Shown: positions 1 to 12,039 of the stretch, one piece after another | Layout: each line of letters begins with the position of its first letter | Position numbering within the stretch: position 1 is the stretch's first letter | NCBI GenBank assembly: GCA_023630585.1 | Contig: CM042552.1 | Coordinates: forward strand, 17,619,569 to 17,683,568 | Reading direction: 5' to 3' | DNA from: Cranoglanis bouderius | Lineage: Eukaryota > Chordata > Actinopteri > Siluriformes > Cranoglanididae | Length of the DNA: 64,000 bases | Notes under the pieces: generated by a model | Told to the model about the DNA's origin: nothing | The model's database searches: none | What the model saw: only the letters and a program-made list of their open reading frames with translations | Made by a program: the position numbers and the translations under genes

Positions 1-222
1 TGCCTTCTCAGAAATCTGGTTGCAGCCGTTGATAGCTTCCTTTTTCTGCCCCGTCCAGGTAGTGTAACCACTGTTCCCTTAACTTTGAACTTGCGAACTA
101 TGCTTCCAACGGTGTCTCTAGGAACATTCAGTGCCTTTGCTATCTTTTTGTATCCTGTTCCTCGTTTGTGAAGGGCGATGACCTCTTCTCAACTTTTTGG
201 ACCATTCTTTTGACCTAGCCAT
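1..222 (-). pseudogene. Tc1 transposase, N-terminal part (broken)
   Basis: The start codon is the ATG at 220-222 on the minus strand (MARSKEWSKK). The next stretch reads as a typical Tc1 paired-like helix-turn-helix (LHKRGTGYKKIAKALNVP, then DTVGSIVRKFK), but only after a frame change near base 170, so the copy is frameshifted. In intact relatives this domain binds the terminal repeats. The catalytic DD34E part would lie left of the window. Confidence 0.75.
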
Positions 223-592
223 ATTTCTAACATGCAGTCAAACGTGACACTCAACAAACCCCTAGCCAGTTTAGGTATTTCATGTGTTCCTTCATTAGTG
301 CAACTAATGAAGCCCTTGATTAGTTGCATCAGGTGTGCTTGAGACAACTCCCGTTTTGCATATTTGTGCTGTTGTGAGGGATTCTATTCAGGGGGTTTGA
401 ATAATTTTGAGACTGGAGAAGTCATTATAAGTTGCATTTTCAGCTGAATCTGGGGAAACCACTTGAAGCATTCGTTGTTTAACTATATCAATTGCTTTTG
501 TTTGATTTGTTCATTGCAAACAGGTGAAAGTCTGTAAATGCTGACAATAAACACGATTTGCAGTGGGGGTTGAATAATTCTGATTGCAACTG
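1..592 (-). mobile_element. Tc1/mariner element, family A, cut by window edge
   Basis: A DNA transposon copy lies on the minus strand; only its 5' half is in the window. Its outer end reads gattgcaactg followed by a TA target dinucleotide at 593-594. The terminal inverted repeat of about 200 bases matches both ends of the element at 22280-23695, so they are one family. From the end inwards come the inverted repeat, a 5' untranslated part and the start of the transposase. This copy keeps the helix-turn-helix coding segment that the 22280 copy has lost. The rest lies left of base 1. Confidence 0.9.
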
Positions 593-594
593 TA

Positions 595-2844
595 AGCGCG
601 ATGATCGAATCTGATCTCTCACACACACGCTCACACCTACACACAGCATGTTTTTGCAAAGTTTACAGAGTGTTTTCCCTGAAGGGAAAACAGATGCTAT
701 GTAACAGGTTAAACGAAAGAATGTGTGTCGCACAACTATGTGTACATGCACATGTGTTTATGTTTAGAGCAGTAGTTTGGGCATGTTTATATTTTCATGC
801 ATGCATGACTGTGTATAAATGTGTATGCATGCAAGAGTGCCAAAATTTGCTCATCTGTTTGTATAAACTACCTACCGGGTGCCAATACTTATTGTCAAAA
901 GCATACTCTGACATGTGCAAGTTATTAAAAGTACATGGCCACACACACACACACACAGAGAATATTATACTATACACAGTATATATTTTAATAATAATAT
1001 TTAATTTTCTTTCTCTTAAAATCTACCTAACGTTATATAGCAAAGAAAATTGTAACCATAGCAACAGATTTTGTTTCAAAAGTTCCATGGGAAAAAATGA
1101 ATTTAATGAGCAATTAATTTTATTACATTGTAGCATTTCAGCTCCTGCCTTTTGTGAATACTGAAGCAATAAATATCATCATGCTAATATTTATTTGTTT
1201 GTTTCTTTGTTTGTTTGGTTGGTTTCATTAGTTAAGTTCAATATAATATAGCACTGATTTGAAACTCTTGAACCTCATACATTGTAGTATATGGCTAAAT
1301 GCCGCAAAGACCCTAGTATCCATATTCACTTCCTGTTTCTGTTTATCGCTCTGTATTATGCTAATTGATGCCTAGTAGTTAAATGGACAAATCACAAGCA
1401 CACTGGCGTCAAAATCCAATTCCTTCTTTTGCTAAGCTCTTACCACTGAATGCCATCGTACTGTTAGCAAAACTGTTCGCAGAAAAAAACAAGCATTCAG
1501 CTGAAAACTTACTTTTTGTTCAATGCTAATTGGTGGTTTCTGATTATTGTTCAAATTACTCTTTAGAAATCCCCCGAGAGAGCCTTGCGTTTAATTAAAA
1601 ATAAACACATTGACATTCAGATTCACTTCCTGTTTTTGTTTAGCATCATGCAAATGCCATCATGCTTAAAAAAAAAAGCTAATTGGCTACTAACATTCAG
1701 CTGTTGTTAGCAAAATGTCCACAACATTGGATAGACATTTATGCTAATAGTCATGCTAATCAGCAACTGCTTAGAATTTTATGACAAAACTCAAAATCTG
1801 GAGGGGGAAAAAAAATAATAAACACAAACACAGAGCATTAAATCCACCATGCTATTCTGTCAGCTTTCAGAAAGCTCAAAAGGACACTCAATAGTTGATA
1901 GTTAACTTAATAGTTAATTTATTAAAATGCTTATTATGCTAACAATATCACTGCTGTGTATTGTTATTAGCAGAATTATTGGGGGGGGGAAACGAAAGCA
2001 AACTATATCTTTGGGTCATACAAATGTGTACCATGGCTTATTGTTAAATACACACTGCTAATAAAATGTATATTTGTTCTAGCCTTGTGCCAATCAGCGG
2101 CTACTCTGTGTTGTTAGCATAATTTAGCATTTCCGAGCTATGTCTTCAAAATGACAGAAAACAGACAAACTGTAATTATTACAAACACACTGGTATTCAA
2201 ATTTGTTTAATACCAGTGTGTAAATAGTATCATTCTAATTGTTGGCTAAATCATCATGCTAACTGCTACCCTACTATTGAAATGACCCTGCTTTTTATCT
2301 TTTAGCACTTCCTACTCAATAGCTACTAACTGCTGCTCGTTTCAGCAAATTAGCATTTTTTTTTTTAATTAAATAGGTTATCCCTCAGACAGAAACATGC
2401 TCAGATCTGCTTGCTTGAAGACGAGAGTTTGAATCTGAGCTCCATTTTTCATTCTGACATTTTCCTCCTGTGACATCTGCCGTGATTCAGCATCCTGTCA
2501 GTCTGTCAGAAAGGCATCAACTTCACGCTAACCGCTAAACGTCCACTTTGAAATCCACTGACTTTTTAATTCATCAGAACCTTTTTTTATTTGCTGTCTC
2601 TCTGGACCGAACTCACAAATGTCACGGCACAAACACTATTTAATTTGATTTTCCATCAGTACCACATGATAATATAGCTTTGTTTTAAGTTTAATGCTAC
2701 TTAGACTAGATTCAAATATCGGAATCCTTGTTTACGATTTCTTTTTTTTTTTCATTCTTTGCTCTTCAATAATTAAGTCCAACGCAGAGTATCCTGATTG
2801 GCAATACCAGGTGCTAATGATTAGCAGTTCCGTTTAATGTGTTA
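595..2844. other. Non-coding, no gene seen
   Basis: AT-rich sequence with a short CA run near 941-957, a G run near 1981, and many scattered TGCTAA/GTTAGC words. Phrases such as cacttcctgttt followed by tgctaattg recur near 1330-1370, 1620-1690 and 2300, which suggests a badly decayed tandem repeat. The open frame at 601-1164 has simple-repeat composition and no recognisable domain, so I do not call it a gene. Confidence 0.5.
2185..2221. other. Perfect 13-bp hairpin
   Basis: Arm acacactggtatt (2185-2197) and its exact reverse complement aataccagtgtgt (2209-2221) flank an 11-base loop. It stands alone in AT-rich sequence with no transposon motif next to it. It could be the core of a small inverted-repeat element or chance. 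Confidence 0.7.
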
Positions 2845-4050
2845 ATGATTCAGCAGTTCCCACACAAAATGCTACTGTAACCAATCAAACCAAAATTCCT
2901 GTGCATAGTGTCGGTGTAACCAATCAGACCACAGTTTGCGGCCAAAATGCCATAGTAATGAAAGACACAGGCTGCGTCCGAAACCGCATACTTACCTACT
3001 ACACAGTAGGCGAAAAGCAATACGCCAGAGGGGTAGTATGTCCGAATTCTCAGTAGGTGAGAAATACCCGGATGGCGTACTGCTTCCGGCAAGATTTTGC
3101 AGTGTGCAACCGATGGACACTATGTTAGTCAAACAATCCCAACAGGTTAACAGTTTATTCAGGTATTGTTAAACCTGTCATGTATAACCAAAATTTAATA
3201 CTTAAAAAGAACCGACACGCTGTCTTCCACATTTTCTTTTCTGAGCTTGTCCACACCAGTCCCATTGCGTTATGGTATTTTTGACTAGCGTAGTGTCCAT
3301 CGGTTGCATACTGCAAAATCTCGGTGGAAGCAGTACGCCATCCGGGTACTTCTCGCCTACTGTTTCTGGCCTACTGAGAATTTGGACATACTACCCCTCT
3401 GGTGTACTGCTTTTCTCCTACTGTGTAGTAGGGTAGTACACGATTTCGGATGCAGCCACTGTAACCAATCCGTCCAAAGTTCTTGCCCAAAGAGTCACTG
3501 TGACCAATCAGACCACAGTTCCTACCCAAAAAGTAACTGTAACCAATCATACCACAGTTCCCACCCAAAGTGTCACTGTGACCAATCAGACCACAGCTCC
3601 TGCCCAAAATGCCATTGTAACCAATCAGACCATCATTCCTACCCAAAGTGGCACTGTAACCAATCAGACCACAGTTCCTACCCAAAGTGTCACTGTAACC
3701 AATCAGACCACAGTTCCTACCCAAAAGTAACTGTAACCAATCAGCCCACAGTTCCTACCCAAAGTGTCACTGTAACCAATCAGACCACAGTTCCTACCCA
3801 AAGTGTCACTTTAACCAATCAGACCACAGTTCCTACCCAAAGTGTCACTGTAACCAATCAGACCACAGTTCCTACCCAAAAGTAACTGTGACCAATCAGA
3901 ACACAGTTCCTACCCAAAGTGTCACTGTAACCAAACAGACCACAGTTCCTACCCAAAACTAACTGTGACCAATCAGAACACAGTTCCCGCCCAAACTGTC
4001 ACTGTAATCAATCAGATGGCAGTTCCTCCTTAACATGTCTCTGTAACCAA
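2845..4050. repeat. 39-bp CCAAT minisatellite, split by a MITE
   Basis: Unit of about 39 bases containing gtaaccaatcagaccacag followed by ttcctacccaaagtgtcact. About 16 units run from 3458 to 4050 and two or three diverged units lie at 2845-2955. A 488-bp inverted-repeat element separates the two parts. Most units carry aaccaatcag, the core recognised by the CCAAT-box factor NF-Y. Because 39 is a multiple of three, open frames run through the array in several frames; they are by-products. Confidence 0.92.
2970..3457. mobile_element. MITE with about 165-bp inverted repeats
   Basis: The left end ggctgcgtccgaaaccgcat and the right end, which finishes ggatgcagcc, are inverted copies of each other. 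The repeats extend to about 3132 on the left and from about 3280 on the right, leaving a centre of about 150 bases with no coding potential. It sits inside the CCAAT minisatellite. I see no clear target duplication, so the superfamily stays open; similar ends are common in fish MITEs. Confidence 0.85.
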
Positions 4051-4084
4051 ATTAACATTTCTTTTTTAATTAAGATTTAATCTA

Positions 4085-4117
4085 GATAGATAGACAAATC
4101 GATAGATCGATAGATAG
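4085..4117. repeat. GATA-type microsatellite
   Basis: Imperfect gatagata run with interspersed cgat variants, just after the CCAAT array. Confidence 0.8.
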
Positions 4118-5739
4118 AGTTTCTCAGTTTCCTGCTCTCTGTGGTGAGGAAGAAAATGTAGCTGAGTTTGTGTTTCTTCTCTCTCACGAATCCCTTAAAT
4201 GAATTCCCATGAAGCCTTGTTAATGGCTTATTTGCATATTTCTTGGACATAAACAGGAAGTGGCTGTGGAAAATAATGGCCACCTGGGCCTTTGCTCGAG
4301 CCCTCACATGCAACACGCTCTAATGCTAAACCACAGCAAATTTAAAAACTAACAACTCATTTGCATTTGGTGTTGCTTACTGAGGTTATGCTGTTTTTTA
4401 TTATTATTTTTATAATCGTGCTCACAGCCAGCAGGAAATGAGAAACACACTATGATTTTCTCTCACACATCGTTTCCTCTCAGAGACGAATCAGACATGT
4501 GGGATTGATTTTCTTTCACTCGGTGAGCTAAATAAAGAAAAGCCAATGTGTAAGAGTTTCTAGCTTCCTAGCTAAAACAGAGACGTTTATATGGAGTGTG
4601 GCTTAAGCTTAAAGCTATTTGAGTCATGTGCTTAGCTTATGTTTTTAATTTAGCCTCTTAACCATCAGAAAATGAGACACAGATTAAGATTTTATTTCCT
4701 TGTCTCTTGTGGATTGCATGTAAAGGAGAAATAAAACATCTGGGATCGTGAGTTTCTTCACTGTGTGAATGAAATAAACATTTCTTTGATGTATTTTTTG
4801 GCTTTCGGCTTTTCAGACTAACCGCAAAGGTTAGCATTTAACTTTCATTTCCTAATAACATCATTTGTGACCTATATTTTAAAATGTCTTCTTAATAATA
4901 ATTCGGTACTATTCATAATTATTGAATTGTTATAATTGGCACAAATTAGCAAACCCGTTTGCTTGTTTGAACTAAAATGCTAGCTTCCAGACAAGCAAAA
5001 TTTGTGTTCTAGGTCAAAATTTCTAAAAACAACAACAAAAAAACAACAACAACAAAGTAGCCTCTCATTAGCATGCAGTGCTGCTTAGCTTGAGTCTAAC
5101 ACTCAGAGCTTACGCTAGTATTCGGAAACTAAATCAGAAAATGAAACACACCATAATTTCCTATTGATTTTTTTCTTTCTTCTCACGTCTTACTCTTCAT
5201 AAAAAATATGTGATCCGAGTAAATATTTGTTTTCCTGTTGTTTTAAACAATAAGGAGCAAAACTATTAGATAAATTAGCATTCCTGCTTATAGTGCAGTG
5301 CTTTGTTTCGAATAAAGCCATGCTAATTTGTGGGTACTCCCTCCTGACTAGCAGCATTTGTAATGTTGTTAGCAAAATGCCTAGCTTCTGGTTATGGTTA
5401 GCAACTTTAACATGTTTGCATTGTTTTAATAAAGCACAAACCTCAAAGAACCCACTTCATTGGATACTTTTTTTTTTCTTGTTAATGGAGTACATGCTAA
5501 ACGGTGACTAATAGCCTAAGGAACAATTAGCCAAACACTTAGCAACAAGTTATGATTAGTATTGGTAGTATTCTGATTGTTATTCTACCCTTTTAAATCA
5601 TCTTTCAACATCAACGGAATCATGCTAATTAGTAGCTAATAACTTCTGATTAGCAAAGTTAGTAAGGTTGTTAGCAAATAAATGTTGTTAGACCACAAAA
5701 AAACGATAGCATCTGGTGATAAAACTGTGCATCATTGCT

Positions 5740-6045
5740 ACCTCATAACAGAATGCGATTTGATTCGTTCTGTTATCATAAAATACTGAATGACAGCGTG
5801 GCGTGATAAAGCAGTTACTTGATGATGAAGTTGATTATTTTCTTATAACAGCATGTCCCCAAGTCTTTTTTTTTTCTTGGTCGGTTTTGTTTGTTTTTTC
5901 ACCAGTTGTTTATCTATGTCGTAATATTTTATCCATTTTCACGTCGTGGAATGTCCGTGAAACAAGTTCCTGGTCTCAGTTCAGTTATAGCAGCAAAACG
6001 TAAAAACCTTCTGACCAATCAGCATCCAGAATTCAAAAGCAATTA
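5740..6045. mobile_element. Inverted-repeat element, family B (partial)
   Basis: The segment gaagttgattattttcttat, followed by aacagcatgtccccaag, matches 33227-33259. The later ccttctgaccaatcagcatc matches the inner ends of the element at 32200-33370. I read both as copies of one non-autonomous element. The boundaries are uncertain. A 9-bp hairpin (ataacagaa at 5745-5753 and ttctgttat at 5768-5776) lies near its left side. Confidence 0.45.
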
Positions 6046-6091
6046 ATGTGTAATAATCTTTTTTTTTTTTAAGATATTTTAAGCTAACCCT

Positions 6092-6095
<4 letters not shown>

Positions 6096-6128
<33 letters not shown>
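6096..6128. repeat. (TC)16 microsatellite
   Basis: Uninterrupted TC run. Confidence 0.97.
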
Positions 6129-6131
<3 letters not shown>

Positions 6132-6479
6132 CTTCATGTCTTCTTTTACAAGAAAATTAAACATGTGGAACTGATTTGTCTTTCACTGTGTCAGAGCTCT
6201 TTTGCATTTTTCAGGCCAACAGCTTCCTTCTTTTAATCTGCATAATTTCTGACCCATATTCGTAACTTTCACTTGAGTTTCTTTCGCACTGCAGATCCTC
6301 TGTGAGGACGTTAGTGTTAAATGTTAATAAATCACGTCTGAAAGCAGCAGCGTGAGGAAGCATTTCAGTCGTTTCACAGACGAGGGAAATAAAAATGTGG
6401 CCATGTTCCTGCACTTATAACAGCATGATTCGCTGATAACCATTTATTTTTCCGCACTAACCATCAGTTGTGCGTTTCA

Positions 6480-8384
6480 TTCTTGATACGCGGCAATGAG
6501 TGTGTGTATGAAATGAAGTGTAAGGTTAAAACTCTGGAGCTAGAGGTTGAAAGTCACAAACTGCTAATTGATTAAAACTCAGTTAAGATTATTCTTGTCA
6601 TTATTATTATTATTAATATTATTACTGCTATTAGGACCAGTTGTGTAATATGGTAAGTGTGTTTTTGGCATTTCCAGCAGAAATACTGTATACGATCAAG
6701 TCATAATATCTCATAATAACAACTTAGATTTTTTAAATTCCTTTCCAAATGAAACGCCGGACTGTCGTACAAATGCATATCACCATTACAGGCTTACTAA
6801 GATCTGTTTTTTTCTTCTCGGATCAATTACTAAGTGAAAATTCTGACGACGTTAATAATGATGGATACATTTCATAAAGGTAAATGAATTTCAGTGACTG
6901 TTTTGAAGGAGCATCAGGTATGCTAGTCCTGTTTCACTGTATTTGTATTTGAATTGTAGGTGTTTTAAATGATTAAATAAAGACACAGTTAGGGATTAAC
7001 AAAGCACAATTAATCATAATCGCAATCAGCAACATTTTATTGTATTATCATTATTGTTTGTGTTACATAAGCAGAATAAGGCTGGATGCAAGTGCATAGT
7101 AAAAATCATCAGTTTATTAGGAACAGCTGTCAACAATGCGACTTGTCCCAAAAATTTGCAAATCCAGAGAGTGATCAAAAAACAGGCAGAGCTCAAAAAC
7201 ACAGGCAAGCAGAGATATCAGAGGTAATCCAGAGAGTAGTCAAAAACAGGAAAAGTTCAGTACACAGCAAACAGTAATAATCCACAGAGTCAAAGCGATA
7301 ATCCACAGTCCAAAAGAAACAAAGCAGGGTTCAAAAGCCAGATAAACAGTCCATGAAAAGCATTCAGTTTGTGCAATCTCTGAGGGGAACGTACAATACC
7401 TCGCGTTGAGCTTGAAAAACAGAAGTCCTTAAATAGTGTGAAAGTGAATGAACTGAAATTGAGAACAGGTGTGTGATTAGAAAGAGAGTGACTGTGAGCG
7501 TGGGAGTGTGGGGTTTGTGGCAGCGGGGGCGTGGTCGAGCGTCAGCTGCGGACGGAGAGGACGTGGATTTAACCGGTGGGTAACGCGTGATGATTCTAGT
7601 CTGTCTTATTACTGCCAGCCTATTTAAGTGTGTTTCCTTGTGCTTTCAGTGACACGGCTCTCAGAGCTTTCAATGTACTAACTCATATCAATTATTGACT
7701 TCCGTCACTTCTACTGACTTGTATGATTTGTATTCATTCTTATTTTGTTTATTGTATTATATATCTCGCTTTTTAAGAAAATATATTTATATAAACCTTT
7801 TATCCTGTTGCTCTGATTATCTTGTATCCTTAAACGAATATGTTGATTCTCATATTCAGATTGTGTTAACCGATATGCGAGTGTAGAATACATTCAGTTG
7901 TTATTACTTGGAAATTGAAACTTGGAAAATCCTGTTGTTGGTATAGTTCTCTTGCTAAAGTTCCATTGTTGCTATAAAAAGTTTTCACCCCCACACACTC
8001 GTCCAATCAGTGTAAATCAGTGCGACACTTTTCCCCAGCTGAAGCGAAAACAGAGACACAGGTCAGGACTTGCCTCGCCGTGAAATCTTAAATCTCCTGC
8101 AGGGCACACACACACACACACATGCATGCAAACATGCACTAAAAGGAGAAACCAGTAGTATGAGGTGTCGGGTACAATGTCAGGTTGTACACACAGTGTC
8201 CTAAATGAGTGTGATCTTCCCAGCTTTAGTCAGAACTTGGTGTTGTTTTCTTCTCAACATCTGTTTCTCAACATCGTTTGCTCCTCAACTTCACTGCAGA
8301 CACACACACACAAAGTGAAAACGCTAATATAATACAACAACTTTCATTACAGATTATATGATTGACAACAACTTGAGTGAAAAG
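6480..8384. other. Non-coding; possible dispersed repeat at 7090-7570
   Basis: No gene seen. From about 7140 to 7350 the phrase 'aatccagagagt..tcaaaaacagg' recurs, followed by gggaacgtacaatacctcgc and a GC-richer tail to about 7570. This wording resembles interspersed repeats of fish genomes, but I cannot assign a class. Two short CA runs lie near 8105 and 8300. Confidence 0.4.
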
Positions 8385-9460
8385 TAGAATCTTTGAAATG
8401 TTTACATGAATTTCAAACTTTCTTAGCATTTGCTACGTCCCGATTTGGCTTTAATGACAGTGTGTGCTCGAGCTAGCATGGACTCCACAAGTTTGTGCAA
8501 AACCTTATAGATCAAATCCATCAGAGTGCCCTCTGAACACGTGCTTGAGTAGAAGAGATCAGACATGAGGAAAATCGGACCTTTTGTACAAAGCCGTTAA
8601 CTCGGGTAAAGCTTCAGCAGGATTCTTTATCGTAGAACATTGGGAGCATCGTTCTACAGGTCAGAACGTGCTGTATTGCGCTGCAGTCATCAAGTCTAAA
8701 GCAATGAGCCATACGTTGTAGTTTTATATACATTTTAGGGGGCAGTGCTTAGAGGTGGAGACAAAGCGCTCAGGTGACGACCTTAAACAATGTATGCAAA
8801 GGAAGTAAACAGTTATGGGAACTCGTCCCAGGCTCTGGAGTTTCACTAGTCCTAATCCAGTCACACCTAGAGCATTGCGTTTACACTTAACTCAAGTATT
8901 GATGATCATGAACAATGGCCGCCAATTCAAAGAATGGCACACGGGCACCAAGAGCCATTACAGACAAAAGGTGATAGCCTCAGTTACCATCATTTTACAA
9001 TTTGTATTCCCACATATCCCAAAGAACACTATATCTGAAGTGAAGTATGGAGCTGGGAACATCATGATATGGGGCTACTGTTCATAAGGTACTGGGTCAA
9101 ACCCTGAAACCTGAATGAAGCGACATACTGGGAGATGTTAGAGGAGAATTTAATCTCACTGGGGAGAAGATGGAAATTTCACCAAGACAGCGACTCCAAG
9201 CATATAGCCAGGTCTTGCATGGCCCAGCCAATCTCATGAAAATTTATGCGGGGTTTTGAGTCCATCAGTGGGACTCTTGTAGCCTTTGGGCAGTTGAAGA
9301 GTTTGCCAAGAGGAACGCACCAATATTGAACCACGATGCTGCAAAAATCTAATTACTTCTTTCGTGTCAAAGCTGTAACTGTTAGCAACAGCTTTGCAAC
9401 AAAGTACCTACAGTGTATATCGGTATTTTGCGGTGTCCTAATACTTTTCCCCCTATCAAG
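8385..9460 (+). mobile_element. Ancient Tc1-like fossil
   Basis: Highly decayed Tc1/mariner remnant. The clearest trace is at about 9036-9087 on the plus strand (VKYGAGNIMIWGYCS), matching the Tc1 motif VKHGGGSVMVWGCFS. The following text still resembles the transposase up to tttcaccaagacagcgactc (the FQQDN motif, about 9177-9200). The end near 9440 (ggtgtcctaatacttttccc) resembles Tc1 termini. Stops and indels are frequent and the left end is not definable. Confidence 0.6.
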
Positions 9461-10192
9461 CCTAGCCTGATCCTCTACATGGTAATATTGCACACGTTTT
9501 CCTAACTTATCTGTGAACTTTTATTATCCCAGGTCTAAAAATCTACTTAGTGAACTGTTTGGAGCGGGACCGGTATCTGTGTTTTTTTTTGTCTGAAATT
9601 TGTACACATGCACTGTAGTAGAAGATCACATAAAAACACCACAACATCTCTAACAGTGGGAAACAAATGAGGCAGGGTAATAAAAAAAAAGAAGGAAACC
9701 ATACCACACAGCATATTAAATATACATTTTACATTTTTTTGTTATACTGTGTTAATGAATACACTTTATATTGAAATACATTAGTTTAAGTCAGTATAAT
9801 TAGACTTTTTTTTTTTTTTTTAAGTGCAGTGTTGCTAAAAAGTGACTAAATGACACTTTTGGAAGTGTAAGAGTGGCATTACGATGAATAACGTCACACA
9901 AAATACTAGAAAATGTTCGGCAATTCGGTATTTTTTCAGGGTTTTATTGGCGTTTGTCCAACCGCCATTGCTCAGTAATGCCAAATTCAATCAGAAGCAA
10001 GACTTAATTACACTAATATCTGACACACACACATGTAGCGGCTAACGTTTCTGTGCTTTCTGCGCTAATGTGCACTTCAAAGGAGAAAGCAGAGTGTGTT
10101 TGTGCTCTCTTTGTTTTTTTGTGATTCCTGAAATGCATTACAGCATTGATTTCCAAAAGTTTCTTTTCATGACTCTAATTTCATTATGCGCG

Positions 10193-10194
<2 letters not shown>
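9461..10194. other. Non-coding, no gene seen
   Basis: AT-rich; includes a run of about 17 T near 9807-9823 and a short CA run near 10023. No domain or repeat family recognised. Confidence 0.5.

Positions 10195-10223
<29 letters not shown>
10195..10223. repeat. (CA)n microsatellite
   Basis: About 14 CA units after cgcgcc. Confidence 0.97.
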
Positions 10224-10225
<2 letters not shown>

Positions 10226-11424
10226 GACTGAATTAAAAACAGAACGAGAAAGGAAAAAAGAAAAAAAAAAATCCACCCCCCGGGGTCAGGACATTAACAC
10301 ACACCATATGTGCGCAAAGTGGAAATATGGAAGAAGGTTTGCCTAAAAACCTTCACTGATCTTTAATAAAACTGGGAGTAAACTGTACATATATCTAATT
10401 TCTTTTTAAAAATATTAATAACACAAACATATTTACAATTTATCGCTAATCCCCCTGTTAGCAAGGCTGACACTAGCATGACTCAGCATTCTCAACGGTT
10501 TTGTCTTTTAACTTTTTTTAATCTACGCTCGTAAAAACGATCGGTTTCGTAAGGACACTAGAAGAATTCTAACTCCACCCCTTTGCGCTAACCGCAAACC
10601 GATTAACCGATTAATTAAGCGCTAACCGATTAGTCATGCCACTACTACCGTGTTCCTGGATCCACAAGGGGCTTGTGGATCACACGACATCACTACTATC
10701 CTTTCTTCTCACTCCTTCAGTGAAAATATTGATATAAATAAACCACCTAGCTAATTTTAAATGATAAGTCACGTTTTAAAAATCCAGTAGTTCGCTGTCT
10801 TGCTAGCAAACATTACTAGCTAGCACTGGGATAACTATCGTTCACAACAAGCTAGCAAAGTTTGGCTAAGTCGAGCTGTTCTTTCGTGCAATTAATCCCC
10901 AGGTTTTCTACCAACCTAGCTAACACTGTATTGCTATCTTGTCGTTAAAACCGGGCTATAAAGCTAGCCAGAGTTATGTACTTTAAACAATCACGTTTTG
11001 TTAGCAAGCTAGCTCACGTTAGGGGAAACTAGGTGGTGACGTTATATGATCAGGTTTACGTCTGGTCGATTTTTCAAAATGGCTGACACACCAAGGAAAC
11101 ACGTTACGATGTCAAAGGACAGAACAGAGAAACGTTCGTGGCGGCCATTTTGAATTGTCAAACGCTGAGTGGCTTCTGTGGGGGAACAGCGCACTAATCT
11201 GTCATGTTCCGTTTACGTCAGTGGAAGCTTCGAGATGTTCCTCCGCTACACACTACTGAGGTAATTTAAAGACCCCATAGTGTATAGTGTATGAATGCAG
11301 TGCACAGGGCAGGATTTGAGACAGAACCGTGAAGCTCAGCACCTTTTTAAGTCTGTCTGTAAATCTCCTGCACATGAGAACCGAGGTGTTCCTCCAGGTG
11401 CTTCTGATTTAGTAAAGCCCCAGT
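10224..11424. other. Non-coding, no gene seen; short hairpin
   Basis: Contains repeated accgatta words (about 10597-10633) and many ctagc words near 10740-11020. A tight hairpin has 10-bp perfect arms (gatccacaag at 10659-10668, cttgtggatc at 10672-10681) and a GGG loop. No coding signal. Confidence 0.5.
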
Positions 11425-11443
11425 GAGAGAGAGAGAGAGAGAG

Positions 11444-11478
<35 letters not shown>
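11425..11478. repeat. Compound (GA)n(GT)n microsatellite
   Basis: About 11 GA units run directly into about 16 GT units. Confidence 0.97.
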
Positions 11479-11479
<1 letters not shown>

Positions 11480-11760
11480 GAGCTCCAAAATGTGGCAACC
11501 ATTTATCTAATCACCCCGTTATTGTAAATTACCCTGAACTGCACCCTCACAGGGATTATCTCTCCATTTCTCCACCCAGAAGATTAAAAAGAAGTGAAAA
11601 AAAACACTCCAGTCCTCCATCTTCCCACTTTTACAGACACACTCACACTCACACACACACACACACAGATTAGACCCTTAATTCAGTTCTTCAGGACCCT
11701 GAGGACACCCCTCTGTGTGCCACATCACTACACATGTATTTAGTCCCATTATTGGTTTAG

Positions 11761-11789
11761 ATTTATTTATTTATTTATTTATTTATTTA
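11761..11789. repeat. (TTTA)7 microsatellite
   Basis: Seven tandem attt units. A CA run also lies at 11651-11668. Confidence 0.95.
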
Positions 11790-12039
11790 CTCTTCCACAA
11801 GCTAACGATATATTTTGTCTTCGTGCCCGTCCGTGTACCTAACTGCTTATCTTCGTGCCTGACTGTCTACCGGGCCATCTGTAGATCTACCTGTCTGTCT
11901 CTCTGTCTGTCTATCAGTTTACCTGTCTTTCTGACTGTCTGTCTGTCCTCTGACTTTCTAGCTGTCTGCCTATCTGACTGTCTGTCTACCTGACTGTGTA
12001 TCTATTTGTCTATCTGACAGTTTTTTGCCTACCTGTCAA

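Larger units (their letters stand above)
4120..6480. repeat. Decayed tandem repeat, period about 237 bp
   Basis: A block pairing an 'aaatgagacacacta'-like phrase, about 50 bases further a 'gaaataaaacatgtgggattg'-like phrase, and then tttctttcactgtgtgagct recurs. The second phrase falls at about 4484, 4723, 5197, 6147 and 6374. The first four are spaced by 239, 474 and 950 bases, close to one, two and four times 237; the last step is 227. Similarity between copies is low and the array holds other insertions, so I judge it a fossil tandem array. No gene lies in it. Confidence 0.5.

Noticed and set aside
601..1164. 187-codon frame at the end of the first Tc1
   Set aside because: Mixed Cys/His/Leu composition from ca/tg-rich text, no domain, starts just outside the transposon.
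3304..3885. 193-codon open frame with repeated Cys/His-rich units
   Set aside because: It starts in a MITE arm and continues through the CCAAT minisatellite; the repeated 'CNQSDHSSYPKCH' pattern is not a zinc finger.
2845..4050. CRISPR-like array
   Set aside because: Units are contiguous tandem repeats without unique spacers, and the context is vertebrate; the same applies to the arrays at 18, 52, 56 and 58 kb.
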